The notes: a model not told the origin generated them from the letters alone. Numbered from the stretch's first letter, positions 26,633-35,134 are shown. The stretch is DNA of 40,671 bases from Acholeplasmatales bacterium (GCA_024681175.1 JAILBI010000229.1:1-40671); one strand, 5' to 3'. A program made the numbers and translations.

Positions 26633-26680
26633 TGTGACATTACAATGTCCTAATATAATTGACATTGTGACATTGCGATG
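26633..26680 (+). promoter_or_regulatory. operator-like repeat cluster before the DUF3990/HTH pair
   Basis: TGTGACATTACAATG (26633-26647) recurs as TGTGACATTGCGATG (26666-26680), 13 of 15 bases identical and exactly 33 bases apart. In addition ACAATGTC (26642-26649) and GACATTGT (26661-26668) form a perfect inverted repeat with an 11-base gap. The GACATT half-site therefore occurs several times and covers the -35 element, as expected for an autorepressed toxin-antitoxin promoter. The likely binder is the XRE-type protein of the second gene (inference). Confidence 0.6.
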
Positions 26681-26687
26681 ATACAAT
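26659..26687 (+). promoter_or_regulatory. promoter of the DUF3990/HTH pair
   Basis: Perfect TTGACA (26659-26664), a 17-base spacer and TACAAT (26682-26687). This is the closest match to the sigma-A consensus -35 in the window, and it lies inside the repeat cluster. Confidence 0.8.
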
Positions 26688-26706
26688 AAATTTGGGTGAA
26701 GATGGT

Positions 26707-27369
26707 ATGAACAAAAAAATTAGAGTATATCATGGTTCTGAAAATATAATAAATAATCCGGAATATGGAAAAGGAAAACCATATAATGATTATGGATTAG
26801 GATTTTATATGACTGAAGACATTGAACTTGCAAAAGAATGGGCAGTAGATATAAACCATGATGGATATGCAAATGAATATGAATTAGATTTATCAAATCT
26901 TAAAATACTTAATATTTCAAAAGAAGGAAATGTTTTAAATTGGATTGCACTACTTTTAAAAAACAGGACATTCAATATTAGAAATGATATAGCTAAGTTA
27001 GGTAAAGAATATTTACTCAATAATTATCTTTTACCATATGATGAATATGATGTAATTATTGGATATAGAGCTGATGATTCATATTTTTCTTTTGCAGATA
27101 GTTTTTTAAATAATATTATTTCTCTTAGAAGATTAGAAGAAGCACTTAAATTAGGCAATTTAGGAGAACAAATAGTTTTAAAATCGAAAAAGGCATTCGA
27201 TAATCTTAAATTTGTTGGATATACTGTTGCAAAGAAAGATATTTATTTTTCTTTAAGAGAAAAAAGAAATGAAGATGCAAAAAATAAATTTAAGAATAGT
27301 AGAAGATTATCTACATCTATAGATGATATTTATCTAAATGATATTATAAGAGGGGGAAGAAAAAAATGA
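26707..27369 (+). CDS. DUF3990 protein, probable ADP-ribosyltransferase-like toxin component
   Basis: About 220 residues. The start IRVYHGSENIINNPEYGKGK and the GLGFYMTED segment that follows are characteristic of DUF3990. Family knowledge links it to the ADP-ribosyltransferase fold and to pairing with small regulatory partners in Firmicutes. RADDSYFSFADSF (about 118-130) is another conserved block. ATG 26707 is preferred over TTG 26692 because GGGTGA then lies 7 bases upstream and the product starts at the conserved domain. It overlaps the HTH gene by 4 bases (ATGA). Toxicity and the target are not shown by the sequence. Confidence 0.75.
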   Translation: MNKKIRVYHGSENIINNPEYGKGKPYNDYGLGFYMTEDIELAKEWAVDINHDGYANEYELDLSNLKILNISKEGNVLNWIALLLKNRTFNIRNDIAKLGKEYLLNNYLLPYDEYDVIIGYRADDSYFSFADSFLNNIISLRRLEEALKLGNLGEQIVLKSKKAFDNLKFVGYTVAKKDIYFSLREKRNEDAKNKFKNSRRLSTSIDDIYLNDIIRGGRKK

Positions 27370-27974
27370 TACACCCATATGATGATTTTTACCTTTCTTT
27401 ATTACAAAATAAATTAGCTGAATTAGTTGAACTTGCGTTAGTATATGAAAAGATAGATGTGGATGAATTTCAAAATTTATTTATTAATTCAATAATTTCA
27501 AGTGCATTTGAAAAGAATTATATGAATTATTCTTTAGGAAAATCTTCTTGTGAATTATTAGCTATTATGCTCGATAAGGATCCTAAAGAATATGATGTTT
27601 CACCTCTTGCGACTCCAGAATATTGGGCTGGATATGTTTTATGTTATATTGCATGGTATTTTAATATATCATTCAAATATATATTTAATAAAGTATCACT
27701 AAAGGAATTGCTCATGAATTATTTTCCATACCACGAGATGGATATTATGCATATGGTTGATTTTTTTAAGAAAAGATTAAACATACCATCTAAATTAAAA
27801 ATAATGAGAGAAAAGAAAGGTTTAAGTCAATCACAATTAGCTATGATTACTAATATTCCTCTAAGAACAATAAAATCATATGAACAAAAAACTGTTGATA
27901 TTGCAAAAGCCCAAGTAGAAACAGTATATAATCTTGCAAGAGAATTGGGCTGTAAAATAGAAGATTTAATTTAA
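27366..27974 (+). CDS. XRE-family HTH protein, probable antitoxin/autoregulator of the DUF3990 pair
   Basis: 202 residues. Residues 1-138 are a helical domain of no named family (QNKLAELVELAL, GKSSCELLAIML, WAGYVLCYIAWYF), a type often seen fused to HTH domains next to DUF3990 genes. Residues about 143-202 are an XRE helix-turn-helix (KIMREKKGLSQSQLAMI, then PLRTIKSYEQ). The N-terminal part probably binds or neutralises the partner and the HTH binds the repeats upstream of the pair. It is the second gene of the operon; a terminator follows its stop. Confidence 0.78.
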   Translation: MIHPYDDFYLSLLQNKLAELVELALVYEKIDVDEFQNLFINSIISSAFEKNYMNYSLGKSSCELLAIMLDKDPKEYDVSPLATPEYWAGYVLCYIAWYFNISFKYIFNKVSLKELLMNYFPYHEMDIMHMVDFFKKRLNIPSKLKIMREKKGLSQSQLAMITNIPLRTIKSYEQKTVDIAKAQVETVYNLARELGCKIEDLI

Positions 27975-28000
27975 AAGGCGATAATTTATTATCGCTTTTT
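27973..28000 (+). terminator. terminator of the DUF3990/HTH pair
   Basis: GCGATAA (27978-27984) pairs with TTATCGC (27989-27995) around a 4-base loop, with As before and TTTTT after. Confidence 0.85.
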
Positions 28001-28001
28001 C

Positions 28002-28030
28002 TTTATATTGAAAATATTTAATGATAAAAT
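28002..28030 (+). promoter_or_regulatory. possible promoter of the sugar ABC operon
   Basis: TAAAAT (28025-28030) with extended -10 TGA (28022-28024), 25 bases before the first permease gene. The -35 at 17 bases is weak (TTTATA). Confidence 0.4.
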
Positions 28031-28054
28031 TAAAAGAGAATATATGGTGATTAT

Positions 28055-28954
28055 ATGGATAATAGGAATAATTTAAAAGCCTGGTTATATTTAGCACCAG
28101 CATTAATTTTATTAGCTATATTTATGATCTATCCTTTGATAGATGTTTTTACTTATTCCTTTGAAGAAAATTATAGTTTCTTATCACCACGAACAGGAAT
28201 TGGTCTTGGTAATTATATTTATGTATTAAAGGATGCCAATTTCTTAAATGCGATTAAAAATACTGTAATTGTAGTTATAATTACAGTTCCTTTATCTACA
28301 ATTATTGCAATACTTATTGCGGTAGGATTAAATTCTATAAAAATATTAAAAAGATTTTTTCAAACAATATTCTTTTTACCATATGTAACTAATACTATTG
28401 CCGTAGGTATGGTATTTATGGTTATGTTTAATAAGGTTGATAATAATCAATTAGGATTAATTAATAATATATTTAAATTATTTGGTTTAGATCCTATTGA
28501 TTTTATTTCATCTGAAGGACCTTATGCTGCAAAAATGTTTGCATTATGTTCTTTAATTATTTGGAATGTTATGCCATTTAAGGTTATAGTTTTAATTGGT
28601 GCCCTTCAAGGTGTTAAAAAAGAAATGTATAATGCTGCAAAGATTGATGGTGCATCAAGATTGACAACATTTAGAAAAGTTACAATACCTATGATATCAC
28701 CAATGATATCATATCTTGTTATTACTGGTTTTATAGGTGCATTTAAGCAATATAACGAAGCTGTTGCCTTATTCGGAACTGATTTGAATGGTGCAGGAAT
28801 GAATACAATGGTTGGATATATATATGAAACATTATATGGTGTTGGTGGTTTCCCATCATATGCATCAGCTGCCGCAATTGTTTTATTCTCAATAGTCTTA
28901 ACTATAACTATTATCAACATGATAATAAGTAGTAAGAAAGTTTATTATAGTTAG
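28055..28954 (+). CDS. carbohydrate ABC transporter permease, MalF/UgpA type
   Basis: 299 residues, six predicted membrane helices. The start KAWLYLAPALILLAIFMIYPL and the EAA loop (AAKIDGASRLTTFRKVTIPMISP), which docks on the ATPase, are typical of CUT1 sugar importers. The partner permease follows after 9 bases. No ATPase is encoded nearby; such systems commonly use a shared MsmX/MsmK-type ATPase. The substrate cannot be told from the sequence. Confidence 0.93.
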   Translation: MDNRNNLKAWLYLAPALILLAIFMIYPLIDVFTYSFEENYSFLSPRTGIGLGNYIYVLKDANFLNAIKNTVIVVIITVPLSTIIAILIAVGLNSIKILKRFFQTIFFLPYVTNTIAVGMVFMVMFNKVDNNQLGLINNIFKLFGLDPIDFISSEGPYAAKMFALCSLIIWNVMPFKVIVLIGALQGVKKEMYNAAKIDGASRLTTFRKVTIPMISPMISYLVITGFIGAFKQYNEAVALFGTDLNGAGMNTMVGYIYETLYGVGGFPSYASAAAIVLFSIVLTITIINMIISSKKVYYS

Positions 28955-28963
28955 GAGGTATTT

Positions 28964-29842
28964 ATGAACATTAATGATGAAATTAAAAAAAGTAAAGCCT
29001 CTAATATAATAAAATATATAATTGCATATTTATTCTTAGTATTATGGGGTGTAATTGTAATATTTCCGTTCTATTACATGATAATTACTTCATTTAAATC
29101 ACTTGGAGATTATTCAAGTGAAACTGTTCCACAATTATATTCATCATCAGGAATAGATACAATTTATCATAATTATAAGGATGCTTTATTAGGATATAAT
29201 TTATTAAGAGATTTAGGTAATACTTTAATAGTATCTATAACAGTTACATTATTAACTGTCGTAGTAACTATTTTAGCCGCATTTGCGTTTGCAAGATTAA
29301 ATTTTAAAGGAAAGAATATAGTATTTACTTTATTTATAGCTTTAATGATGATTCCAAATGAGCTTGTAATTATCACTAATTACACTACATTTGCAAACCC
29401 ATCATATGACCTTAGAAATACATTCTTTGCATTAATAATGCCATCTATTATGAGTGTATTTTATGTATATTTATTAAGACAAAACTTCATGCAGGTGCCT
29501 GATTCAATTTATTGGGCTGCAAAGGTAGATGGAACATCAGATTTTAAATATTTAATGAAAATATTAGTTCCATTATCAAAACCAACTATTATTACAATTA
29601 TTATTTTAAAATTAATTGAATGCTGGAATGCATATGCATGGCCAAGATTAATTAGTACTTCAGAAAAATATTTCTTAGTATCTAATGCGATTGAGGTTAT
29701 AAGATCATCAGGTGGAGGAAGAGATAATATTCCAACAATGATGGCTGCAGTAGTAATAGTATCATTACCATTAATTATATTATTTATCATATTTAGAAAA
29801 GAAATCATGTCTGGTGTTTCTAAGACAGGAACAAAGGGGTGA
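28964..29842 (+). CDS. carbohydrate ABC transporter permease, MalG/UgpE type
   Basis: 292 residues, six predicted helices. The first helix ends in IFPFYYMIITSFKS, typical of MalG-type subunits. The EAA loop is AAKVDGTSDFKYLMKILVPLSKP. TAGGAGGT precedes the ATG. It ends in TGA, four bases before the ATG of the binding-protein gene. Confidence 0.93.
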   Translation: MNINDEIKKSKASNIIKYIIAYLFLVLWGVIVIFPFYYMIITSFKSLGDYSSETVPQLYSSSGIDTIYHNYKDALLGYNLLRDLGNTLIVSITVTLLTVVVTILAAFAFARLNFKGKNIVFTLFIALMMIPNELVIITNYTTFANPSYDLRNTFFALIMPSIMSVFYVYLLRQNFMQVPDSIYWAAKVDGTSDFKYLMKILVPLSKPTIITIIILKLIECWNAYAWPRLISTSEKYFLVSNAIEVIRSSGGGRDNIPTMMAAVVIVSLPLIILFIIFRKEIMSGVSKTGTKG

Positions 29843-29846
29843 TTAT

Positions 29847-31484
29847 ATGAAGAAAAGTTTCTTATTATTAGGAATTGCTTTTTCAATATTATCTCTTGCA
29901 TCTTGTCACACACCTTATAAGGTTGCATCATTTGAGGTCCCAAATAATTTTGATGAATCAAAAAATTATAATATTGAATTTTGGGCAAAAAATGATGGAA
30001 GTACCTCTCAAACAAAGATATATCAAAAAGCAATAGATGAATTTGAAGAATTATATCCAAATATTAATATAACAATTAGAAATTATTCTAGCTATGATTC
30101 AATATATAGAGATGTAATTACAAATATTGGTTCTGGAACACCACCAAATATTTGTATTTCTTATCCGGATCATGTTGCAACATATCAAACTAATGAAGAT
30201 ATTATTGTAGCTTTAGATGATTTAATTAATAATTCATCATTTGGGTTTAATGGTGATAAATTAAAATATGAGCCAATAGGAAAAAATAATATATATGACA
30301 TTTATTTAAAGGAAGGAATTATAGATAATAAATTATATACAATTCCTTTCGTTAGATCATCAGAATGTGTATATATTAATGAGACTTATTTAAAAATGCT
30401 AGTAGATGGTGGATATTTAGACATTAATAAATATTCATCATATGGAATAACATCATATAATGATAATTATGTTCCTGATATTCCTACCTGGGATTTTGTT
30501 TGGGCAGCATCAGAGGCAGCATTAGAAGCAAAAGAAGATAATATTCCAAATAATTCAAGTAATACATTATATCCATTTATTTATAAATCAAATGATAACT
30601 GGCTTATTCAAGAATTAAAGCAAAGAGATTTAAAATTTACAGATGATGATGGATATATTTATATATTTAATGATACAACTAAAGAATTCTTAAAGGATTT
30701 AGAGAAAAAAGCAAGAGCTGGCTTATATGAAACATTTACTAAAATATCATATCCAGCGAATAGATTTAATAAATGGGAATCATTAATGATTATTGATTCA
30801 ACAGCAGGTGCATCATGGGTTGGAATTGATGCAACATCAGCCGATGCAGGTTCAACACATGAGGGTGATGATTTTGATACAGCAGTTAGAATGATTCCTC
30901 AGCATAATGTATCAAATCCAAAGATGATATCTCAAGGTCCATCTATTTGTTTATTAAATCAGGAAGATAAAGGTGAAGTATTAGCTTCATGGCTATTTGC
31001 TCAATATTTATTATCTGATTCAATACAAATAGCATATCCACAAACAGAAGGATATATTCCTGTAACTAAATCAGCAAGAGAAAGTGAAGAATATCAAAAT
31101 TATTTAAAAAATGATGATTCTTCACATAATCAGGTAGTAATAGATGCATCAAAGGTTGTATTAAATAATATTTCAAATACATTTATTACATCAGTATTTA
31201 ATGGATCTGCAGATGTAAGACAAGCAGCAGGCTCGCTTATTTCAAGTGCGACTGCACATAAATCAAAACAAAATTCCTATACTAATGAAGAGTTAGATGA
31301 CTTATATTCAAGAGTAATTACAAATTATAAGCTTTCTGAAGATAAAATAAAAGATGATGTTAAGGTTCAATCAAATATAATAATTGAAATAATATTATTT
31401 ATTATTTTAGGTCTTATTTGGTTACAAATAATAATATATATAATTAAAGAAAGACTAAAGAAAAAGAAAAAAATCAAATCATAA
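29847..31484 (+). CDS. extracellular solute-binding lipoprotein with C-terminal membrane helix
   Basis: 545 residues. Signal peptide with lipobox LASC and acylated C20. The body is a family 1 solute-binding protein (NIEFWAKNDGS, then AIDEFEELYPNINITI and GSGTPPNICISYPDH), which captures the sugar for the two preceding permeases. Unusually, the last 35 residues form a second hydrophobic helix (about 511-533) followed by Arg/Lys-rich ERLKKKKKIKS, a stop-transfer pattern. The protein would thus be held at both ends. ATG 29847 is chosen because AAGGGGTGATTAT precedes it and the signal peptide then begins MKKSF; an upstream start would overlap the permease and spoil the signal. No terminator is seen after it. 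Confidence 0.9.
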   Translation: MKKSFLLLGIAFSILSLASCHTPYKVASFEVPNNFDESKNYNIEFWAKNDGSTSQTKIYQKAIDEFEELYPNINITIRNYSSYDSIYRDVITNIGSGTPPNICISYPDHVATYQTNEDIIVALDDLINNSSFGFNGDKLKYEPIGKNNIYDIYLKEGIIDNKLYTIPFVRSSECVYINETYLKMLVDGGYLDINKYSSYGITSYNDNYVPDIPTWDFVWAASEAALEAKEDNIPNNSSNTLYPFIYKSNDNWLIQELKQRDLKFTDDDGYIYIFNDTTKEFLKDLEKKARAGLYETFTKISYPANRFNKWESLMIIDSTAGASWVGIDATSADAGSTHEGDDFDTAVRMIPQHNVSNPKMISQGPSICLLNQEDKGEVLASWLFAQYLLSDSIQIAYPQTEGYIPVTKSARESEEYQNYLKNDDSSHNQVVIDASKVVLNNISNTFITSVFNGSADVRQAAGSLISSATAHKSKQNSYTNEELDDLYSRVITNYKLSEDKIKDDVKVQSNIIIEIILFIILGLIWLQIIIYIIKERLKKKKKIKS

Positions 31485-31574
31485 ACATTTACAACCACTT
31501 GAGAAAAATATATAATTTTAGTGTATTTTAATATCATTTTGTTAAGAAATGTATAAAAAAAAGGAGAATAAAAA

Positions 31575-32378
31575 ATGAAAAAAAGAAATATTTTATTAGG
31601 AGGAGCATTTGCATTACTTGGATTATGTGCATTAGCTTCTTGTGGAAAGAAAGAAGATGATAAGAAAGGTGATAAAACATCTTCAGTTGTAACATCTACT
31701 TCAGAAGAAGCAACAGTTTTATCTTATGCTGAATATATGGCAGCACAAGATGGTGATATTGTAACAATTGAAGCTTATATTGCCGCAAGATATACATGGT
31801 GGGGAGATGCAGCATCTTTCTATTTAAGAGATGATAATGGTGGTTATTATGTTTATAACCTTCCTTGTACACAAGATCAATATAATAATGATTTAGTTGT
31901 TGGTCAAAAGATTTCTATCACTGGTGAAAAGACATCTTGGTCTGGAGAAGTAGAAATCGCAGGTAAGCCAAGTGACGGTGCTGATAATGCAACTTGGACA
32001 AAATTAAATGGAACTAAAACTTATGAAGCAGTTTCTGTAAATTCAATTGCAGATATGGCAAATTATCCAAATCAATATGTTGCTATTACTGTAGAAGTTG
32101 TTACTCCAGTTGCTGATGGTACTGCAACAGGTGCTGGTGTAGATTTATATTACACAGTAAAGAATGCACTAGGAACAGATACTACAACATATGATTTCTG
32201 TGTAGAATCATATCTTGAAAATTCTCAATATTCAAATGAAACAGGATCTGTATATAATGAAGTATTAAATTTAACAGCTGGTGATTTAGTAAGACTTGAA
32301 GGATTTGTATATACATATGCAAATTTACCACAGCTTCATACAATGAAGGTAACTCCTGTTGTATTGGGTGAAAAATAA
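31575..32378 (+). CDS. lipoprotein with probable OB-fold domain
   Basis: 267 residues. Signal peptide with lipobox LASC and acylated C23, then a Lys/Asp/Ser/Thr linker (25-45). Two similar segments follow: DGDIVTIEAYIAARYTWW...VVGQKISITGE and NQYVAITVEVVTP...TAGDLVRLEGFVYTY. This is the pattern of OB-fold domains seen in secreted nucleic-acid- or ligand-binding lipoproteins. No catalytic motif is visible. AAAAAGGAG precedes the ATG. The 90-base gap after the binding protein has no terminator, so it may belong to the transport operon; the link to transport is inferred from position only. Confidence 0.7.
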   Translation: MKKRNILLGGAFALLGLCALASCGKKEDDKKGDKTSSVVTSTSEEATVLSYAEYMAAQDGDIVTIEAYIAARYTWWGDAASFYLRDDNGGYYVYNLPCTQDQYNNDLVVGQKISITGEKTSWSGEVEIAGKPSDGADNATWTKLNGTKTYEAVSVNSIADMANYPNQYVAITVEVVTPVADGTATGAGVDLYYTVKNALGTDTTTYDFCVESYLENSQYSNETGSVYNEVLNLTAGDLVRLEGFVYTYANLPQLHTMKVTPVVLGEK

Positions 32379-32389
32379 TTTAAAATTAT

Positions 32390-32419
32390 AAATGGAGCAA
32401 ACTGCTCCATTTATTTTTT
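32390..32419 (+). terminator. terminator after the OB-fold lipoprotein gene
   Basis: A perfect 10-bp stem (AAATGGAGCA with TGCTCCATTT), a 3-base loop and TATTTTTT. Confidence 0.92.
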
Positions 32420-32469
32420 GTCATCGTACTTATATTGTTAAAATATATGTCTTTTTATTTCTTTTATTA

Positions 32470-32478
32470 TGATATAAT
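32470..32478 (+). promoter_or_regulatory. extended -10 promoter of the glycosyltransferase gene
   Basis: TGATATAAT: a perfect TATAAT (32473-32478) with TGA directly upstream, 21 bases before the start codon. No convincing -35 is seen. Confidence 0.5.
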
Positions 32479-32499
32479 CTAATTGTTATTGGTGATATT

Positions 32500-33519
32500 A
32501 TGAAAGTATTATTATATTTTGAAAAACAAAAACAAATTAAACAATCTGGAATTGGTCGTGCATTATCACATCAAAAGAAAGCTTTAGAATTAGCTAATAT
32601 TGATTATACATTAGATCCAAAAGAAGATTTTGATTTTGCACATGTTAATACATATTTTAATGAATCAATGAAATTGATTAAGAAATTAAAAAAGAATAAT
32701 AAGATTATTATTGCACACGGCCATTCAACAAAAGAAGATTTTAAATATTCTTTTAGATTATGGCGTTTAGTACAACCTTTTTATAATCGTTATATATTAA
32801 GATTATATAGAAGTGCAGATGCAATAATTACACCTACAGAATATTCAAAGAGCTTAATTAGTAAATATAAAGGTGTTAATTGTCCTATATATGCAATATC
32901 TAATGGTATTATGCTAGAAGATTATATATATAAGGAAGAAAATGTTAAAGCCTTTGATGATTTATTTAAATTACCAGAGGATCAAAAAATAGTTATATGT
33001 GCAGGATTATATTTTGAAAGAAAAGGAATTAGAGATTTCTTTGAAATAGCACGAAAGATGCCAGATGTAACATTTATTTGGTTTGGGCATTTAAATAAAA
33101 CATTAACTCAATTAAAAATACTTCGTGCGATTAAAAAAAGACCTAAAAATGTATTAATGCCTGGATATGTTGATATTAAGGTATTAAGAGGTGCTTTCCA
33201 TAGAGCAAATTGCTTCTTATTTTTAAGCCATGAAGAAAATGAAGGTATAGCAGTATTAGAAGCAATGGCTTCTAAATTACCTGTAATAGTAAGAGATATA
33301 CCTGTATTTAATCCATGGTTAAAAGATAATGAGCATGTATTAAAGGGTAAGAATAACGAAGAATTCATTGAAAAATTAAATTATATATTTAATAATGATA
33401 TGTCTAATATGACAGATAATGCATATAAAGTAGTAGAAGAAAGAACATTAGATAAAATAGGTGCGCAAATAAAAGAAGTATATGAGCGTGTATATAATAA
33501 AAATAACGGAACCAAGTAG
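32500..33519 (+). CDS. GT4-family glycosyltransferase, possibly glycolipid-forming
   Basis: 339 residues, GT-B fold. The C-terminal half shows ICAGLYFERKGIRDF and the E-x7-E donor site (E246 and E254, in HEENEGIAVLEAMAS) typical of retaining GT4 enzymes. The N-terminal acceptor domain is short, has SGIGRALSHQKKAL early and is basic (pI judged high by eye), which suits a membrane-surface enzyme. Short GT4 enzymes of this size in Bacilli and Acholeplasma make glucosyl-diacylglycerols, so a glycolipid role is plausible but inferred. GGTGATATT precedes the ATG. It stands alone; its last codons form half of a terminator. Confidence 0.85.
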   Translation: MKVLLYFEKQKQIKQSGIGRALSHQKKALELANIDYTLDPKEDFDFAHVNTYFNESMKLIKKLKKNNKIIIAHGHSTKEDFKYSFRLWRLVQPFYNRYILRLYRSADAIITPTEYSKSLISKYKGVNCPIYAISNGIMLEDYIYKEENVKAFDDLFKLPEDQKIVICAGLYFERKGIRDFFEIARKMPDVTFIWFGHLNKTLTQLKILRAIKKRPKNVLMPGYVDIKVLRGAFHRANCFLFLSHEENEGIAVLEAMASKLPVIVRDIPVFNPWLKDNEHVLKGKNNEEFIEKLNYIFNNDMSNMTDNAYKVVEERTLDKIGAQIKEVYERVYNKNNGTK

Positions 33520-33536
33520 GTTCCGTTATTTCTTTT
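33501..33536. terminator. bidirectional terminator between convergent genes
   Basis: A perfect 13-bp stem (AAATAACGGAACC with GGTTCCGTTATTT) and a 5-base loop holding the start of the glycosyltransferase stop codon. T-rich flanks lie on both strands. It serves the plus-strand gene ending at 33519 and the minus-strand gene ending at 33535. Confidence 0.93.
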
Positions 33537-34512
33537 ATTCAATTGCATTTGCATGTATTTTTGCAAATCTTGGAGATTTCTTATCAAGCTCATTAAGCTC
33601 AGCTTCAGTTGGCATTTCTTTAATACCAGAAGCAGTGAAGTTACGCATTACACCAACTAGGATGAATGGACGAACAAATACTGAATGAATGATATTCCAA
33701 ATGAATAATGCTGCAACACCTGATACAATTAGCATTAATGTTTTAGGTTCCATAAGTGCTTGTGGTAGATCTAAATCATTTCTTAAAGATGCTTCAGCAA
33801 TTTCACCTGCTAAAGAATCAAATGCTCCTTTAAGCATTGTTGATGAAATTAAGTAGCCAATTCCAAAGAATGCGCCACCAATTATTGCAAGTGATAATAA
33901 GCCAAGACCAAATATTCTTACAATATTTTTAAATAATGTCTTACCATGCTTGAAGAAAATTGCTGCACCTTCGCATGTTGCTCTTGCTGCATTTTTATCT
34001 TTACGATAGAAAACCCAGCCTAAGCAGCAATCACATAAATATCCTAAAAGAACTTGAACAGCAGAATTAATGATAGAAGCGATATTGCCACCAGTTTCAC
34101 CACCAACAGCAGTACCAACCTTTGTTACAATTCTTCCAATTTGTCTAAAAATATTTTTGATTGCTCTTGTGATAAATATAAATGCAGTGATTGTTGCAAA
34201 TCTTTCTTTAACTGCCTTTTTACCTTCACTTAATACATTTTCAGGAAGTGCATCCTCAGTTACACCTCTTGTAATCATCGCAATATGACCTGCTTTTAAT
34301 ACATTGCTTACAAATATATTCATTAATATAGAAAATACAACAGCAACTACAAATCCTAATGCAAGGCCAATTAAGCCCTTATCAAAAGCCTTATCCGCAA
34401 TGATGAAGCCTAGCGCACATATTGCAATGAAGCCAACAAATACTAATAAATCAACTAAAAAGCCGATTAGTGAAAAGGACAATGTCTTTTTATATACTTG
34501 AAAATTTGTCAT
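33535..34512 (-). CDS. conserved multi-pass membrane protein of unknown function
   Basis: 325 residues with about six hydrophobic segments: two near the N-terminus (15-40 and 47-72), one around 150-170 with LCDCCLGWVFYRK, two around 200-225, and one near 270-290. The Cys pair with the following Trp and the EGAAIFFKHGKTLFKNIVRIFGLGL block recall a family I have seen in gut Firmicutes, but I know no function. A GGGAGGT ribosome-binding site precedes the ATG. It is the third gene of the lysS transcription unit, 10 bases after the coiled-coil gene, and ends at a bidirectional terminator. Confidence 0.85.
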   Translation of the reverse strand: MTNFQVYKKTLSFSLIGFLVDLLVFVGFIAICALGFIIADKAFDKGLIGLALGFVVAVVFSILMNIFVSNVLKAGHIAMITRGVTEDALPENVLSEGKKAVKERFATITAFIFITRAIKNIFRQIGRIVTKVGTAVGGETGGNIASIINSAVQVLLGYLCDCCLGWVFYRKDKNAARATCEGAAIFFKHGKTLFKNIVRIFGLGLLSLAIIGGAFFGIGYLISSTMLKGAFDSLAGEIAEASLRNDLDLPQALMEPKTLMLIVSGVAALFIWNIIHSVFVRPFILVGVMRNFTASGIKEMPTEAELNELDKKSPRFAKIHANAIE

Positions 34513-34522
34513 ATATACCTCC

Positions 34523-35134
34523 CTATTTTTCTATCCTTTTTAAGATTTCTTCATTATATATATTATTATCTTCATCTTCGTCAATAATATTATATTCTAA
34601 AGCTATTTCATAAAATATAGAATTAACTGTATTTAATTCAATATCATTTAAATCAAATATTTCATATGTAAGCTCATTTATAGCTCCATAATAATTTTCA
34701 TCAGCTATTTTTCTTTCTCTTAATAAACCTTGAACCTTTTCTTCAAGTTCTATTACATCCTTTTCTTTAGCTTTAAAGCTAGCATTCTTTATATCATTTA
34801 TTTCTTGTCTTACATCATTGATATAAAGTAAAAGATTAATAGTTGGAGCTAATTTTTCAAATTCATTATAATCATTATTTAATTCATGAAGCATGATTTT
34901 TATATATTCAATTTCATCTACTATGTAATCAAAGCCAGAAGAGAAGATGTATTCTTCATCTTCAGTAAGCTTTGATACCTTTGAATTATAATAAAGATAA
35001 TCTACTACGCTTATTACAGAAGAAAATCTTTTAATGACTATACTATTTCTTTTTATTAATTCATTAAAGATATCTTTATTTTCTTCTCTAAAGCTATAAT
35101 AATCTTCATATATGCTTAAAATATTATTATCCAT
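34523..35134 (-). CDS. hypothetical helical protein downstream of lysS
   Basis: 203 residues, no signal peptide or membrane segment. It is rich in Glu, Asp, Asn, Ile and Tyr. The middle (about 110-145, FKAKEKDVIELEEKVQGLL) looks like a coiled coil. I do not recognise a family. Its ATG overlaps the lysS stop by one base (TAATG on the minus strand), so it is translationally coupled to lysS. Confidence 0.75.
   Translation of the reverse strand: MDNNILSIYEDYYSFREENKDIFNELIKRNSIVIKRFSSVISVVDYLYYNSKVSKLTEDEEYIFSSGFDYIVDEIEYIKIMLHELNNDYNEFEKLAPTINLLLYINDVRQEINDIKNASFKAKEKDVIELEEKVQGLLRERKIADENYYGAINELTYEIFDLNDIELNTVNSIFYEIALEYNIIDEDEDNNIYNEEILKRIEK

Noticed and set aside
26588..26706. Frameshifted remnant of the RnfB ferredoxin domain
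   Set aside because: All three forward frames lack CxxCxxC motifs, and a terminator plus a promoter-operator fill the space.
26065..29842. Mollicute-type code with TGA as Trp
   Set aside because: TGA ends rnfA (26065-26067), the DUF3990 gene (27367-27369) and the second permease (29840-29842) at sensible positions, while Trp in conserved proteins is encoded by TGG.
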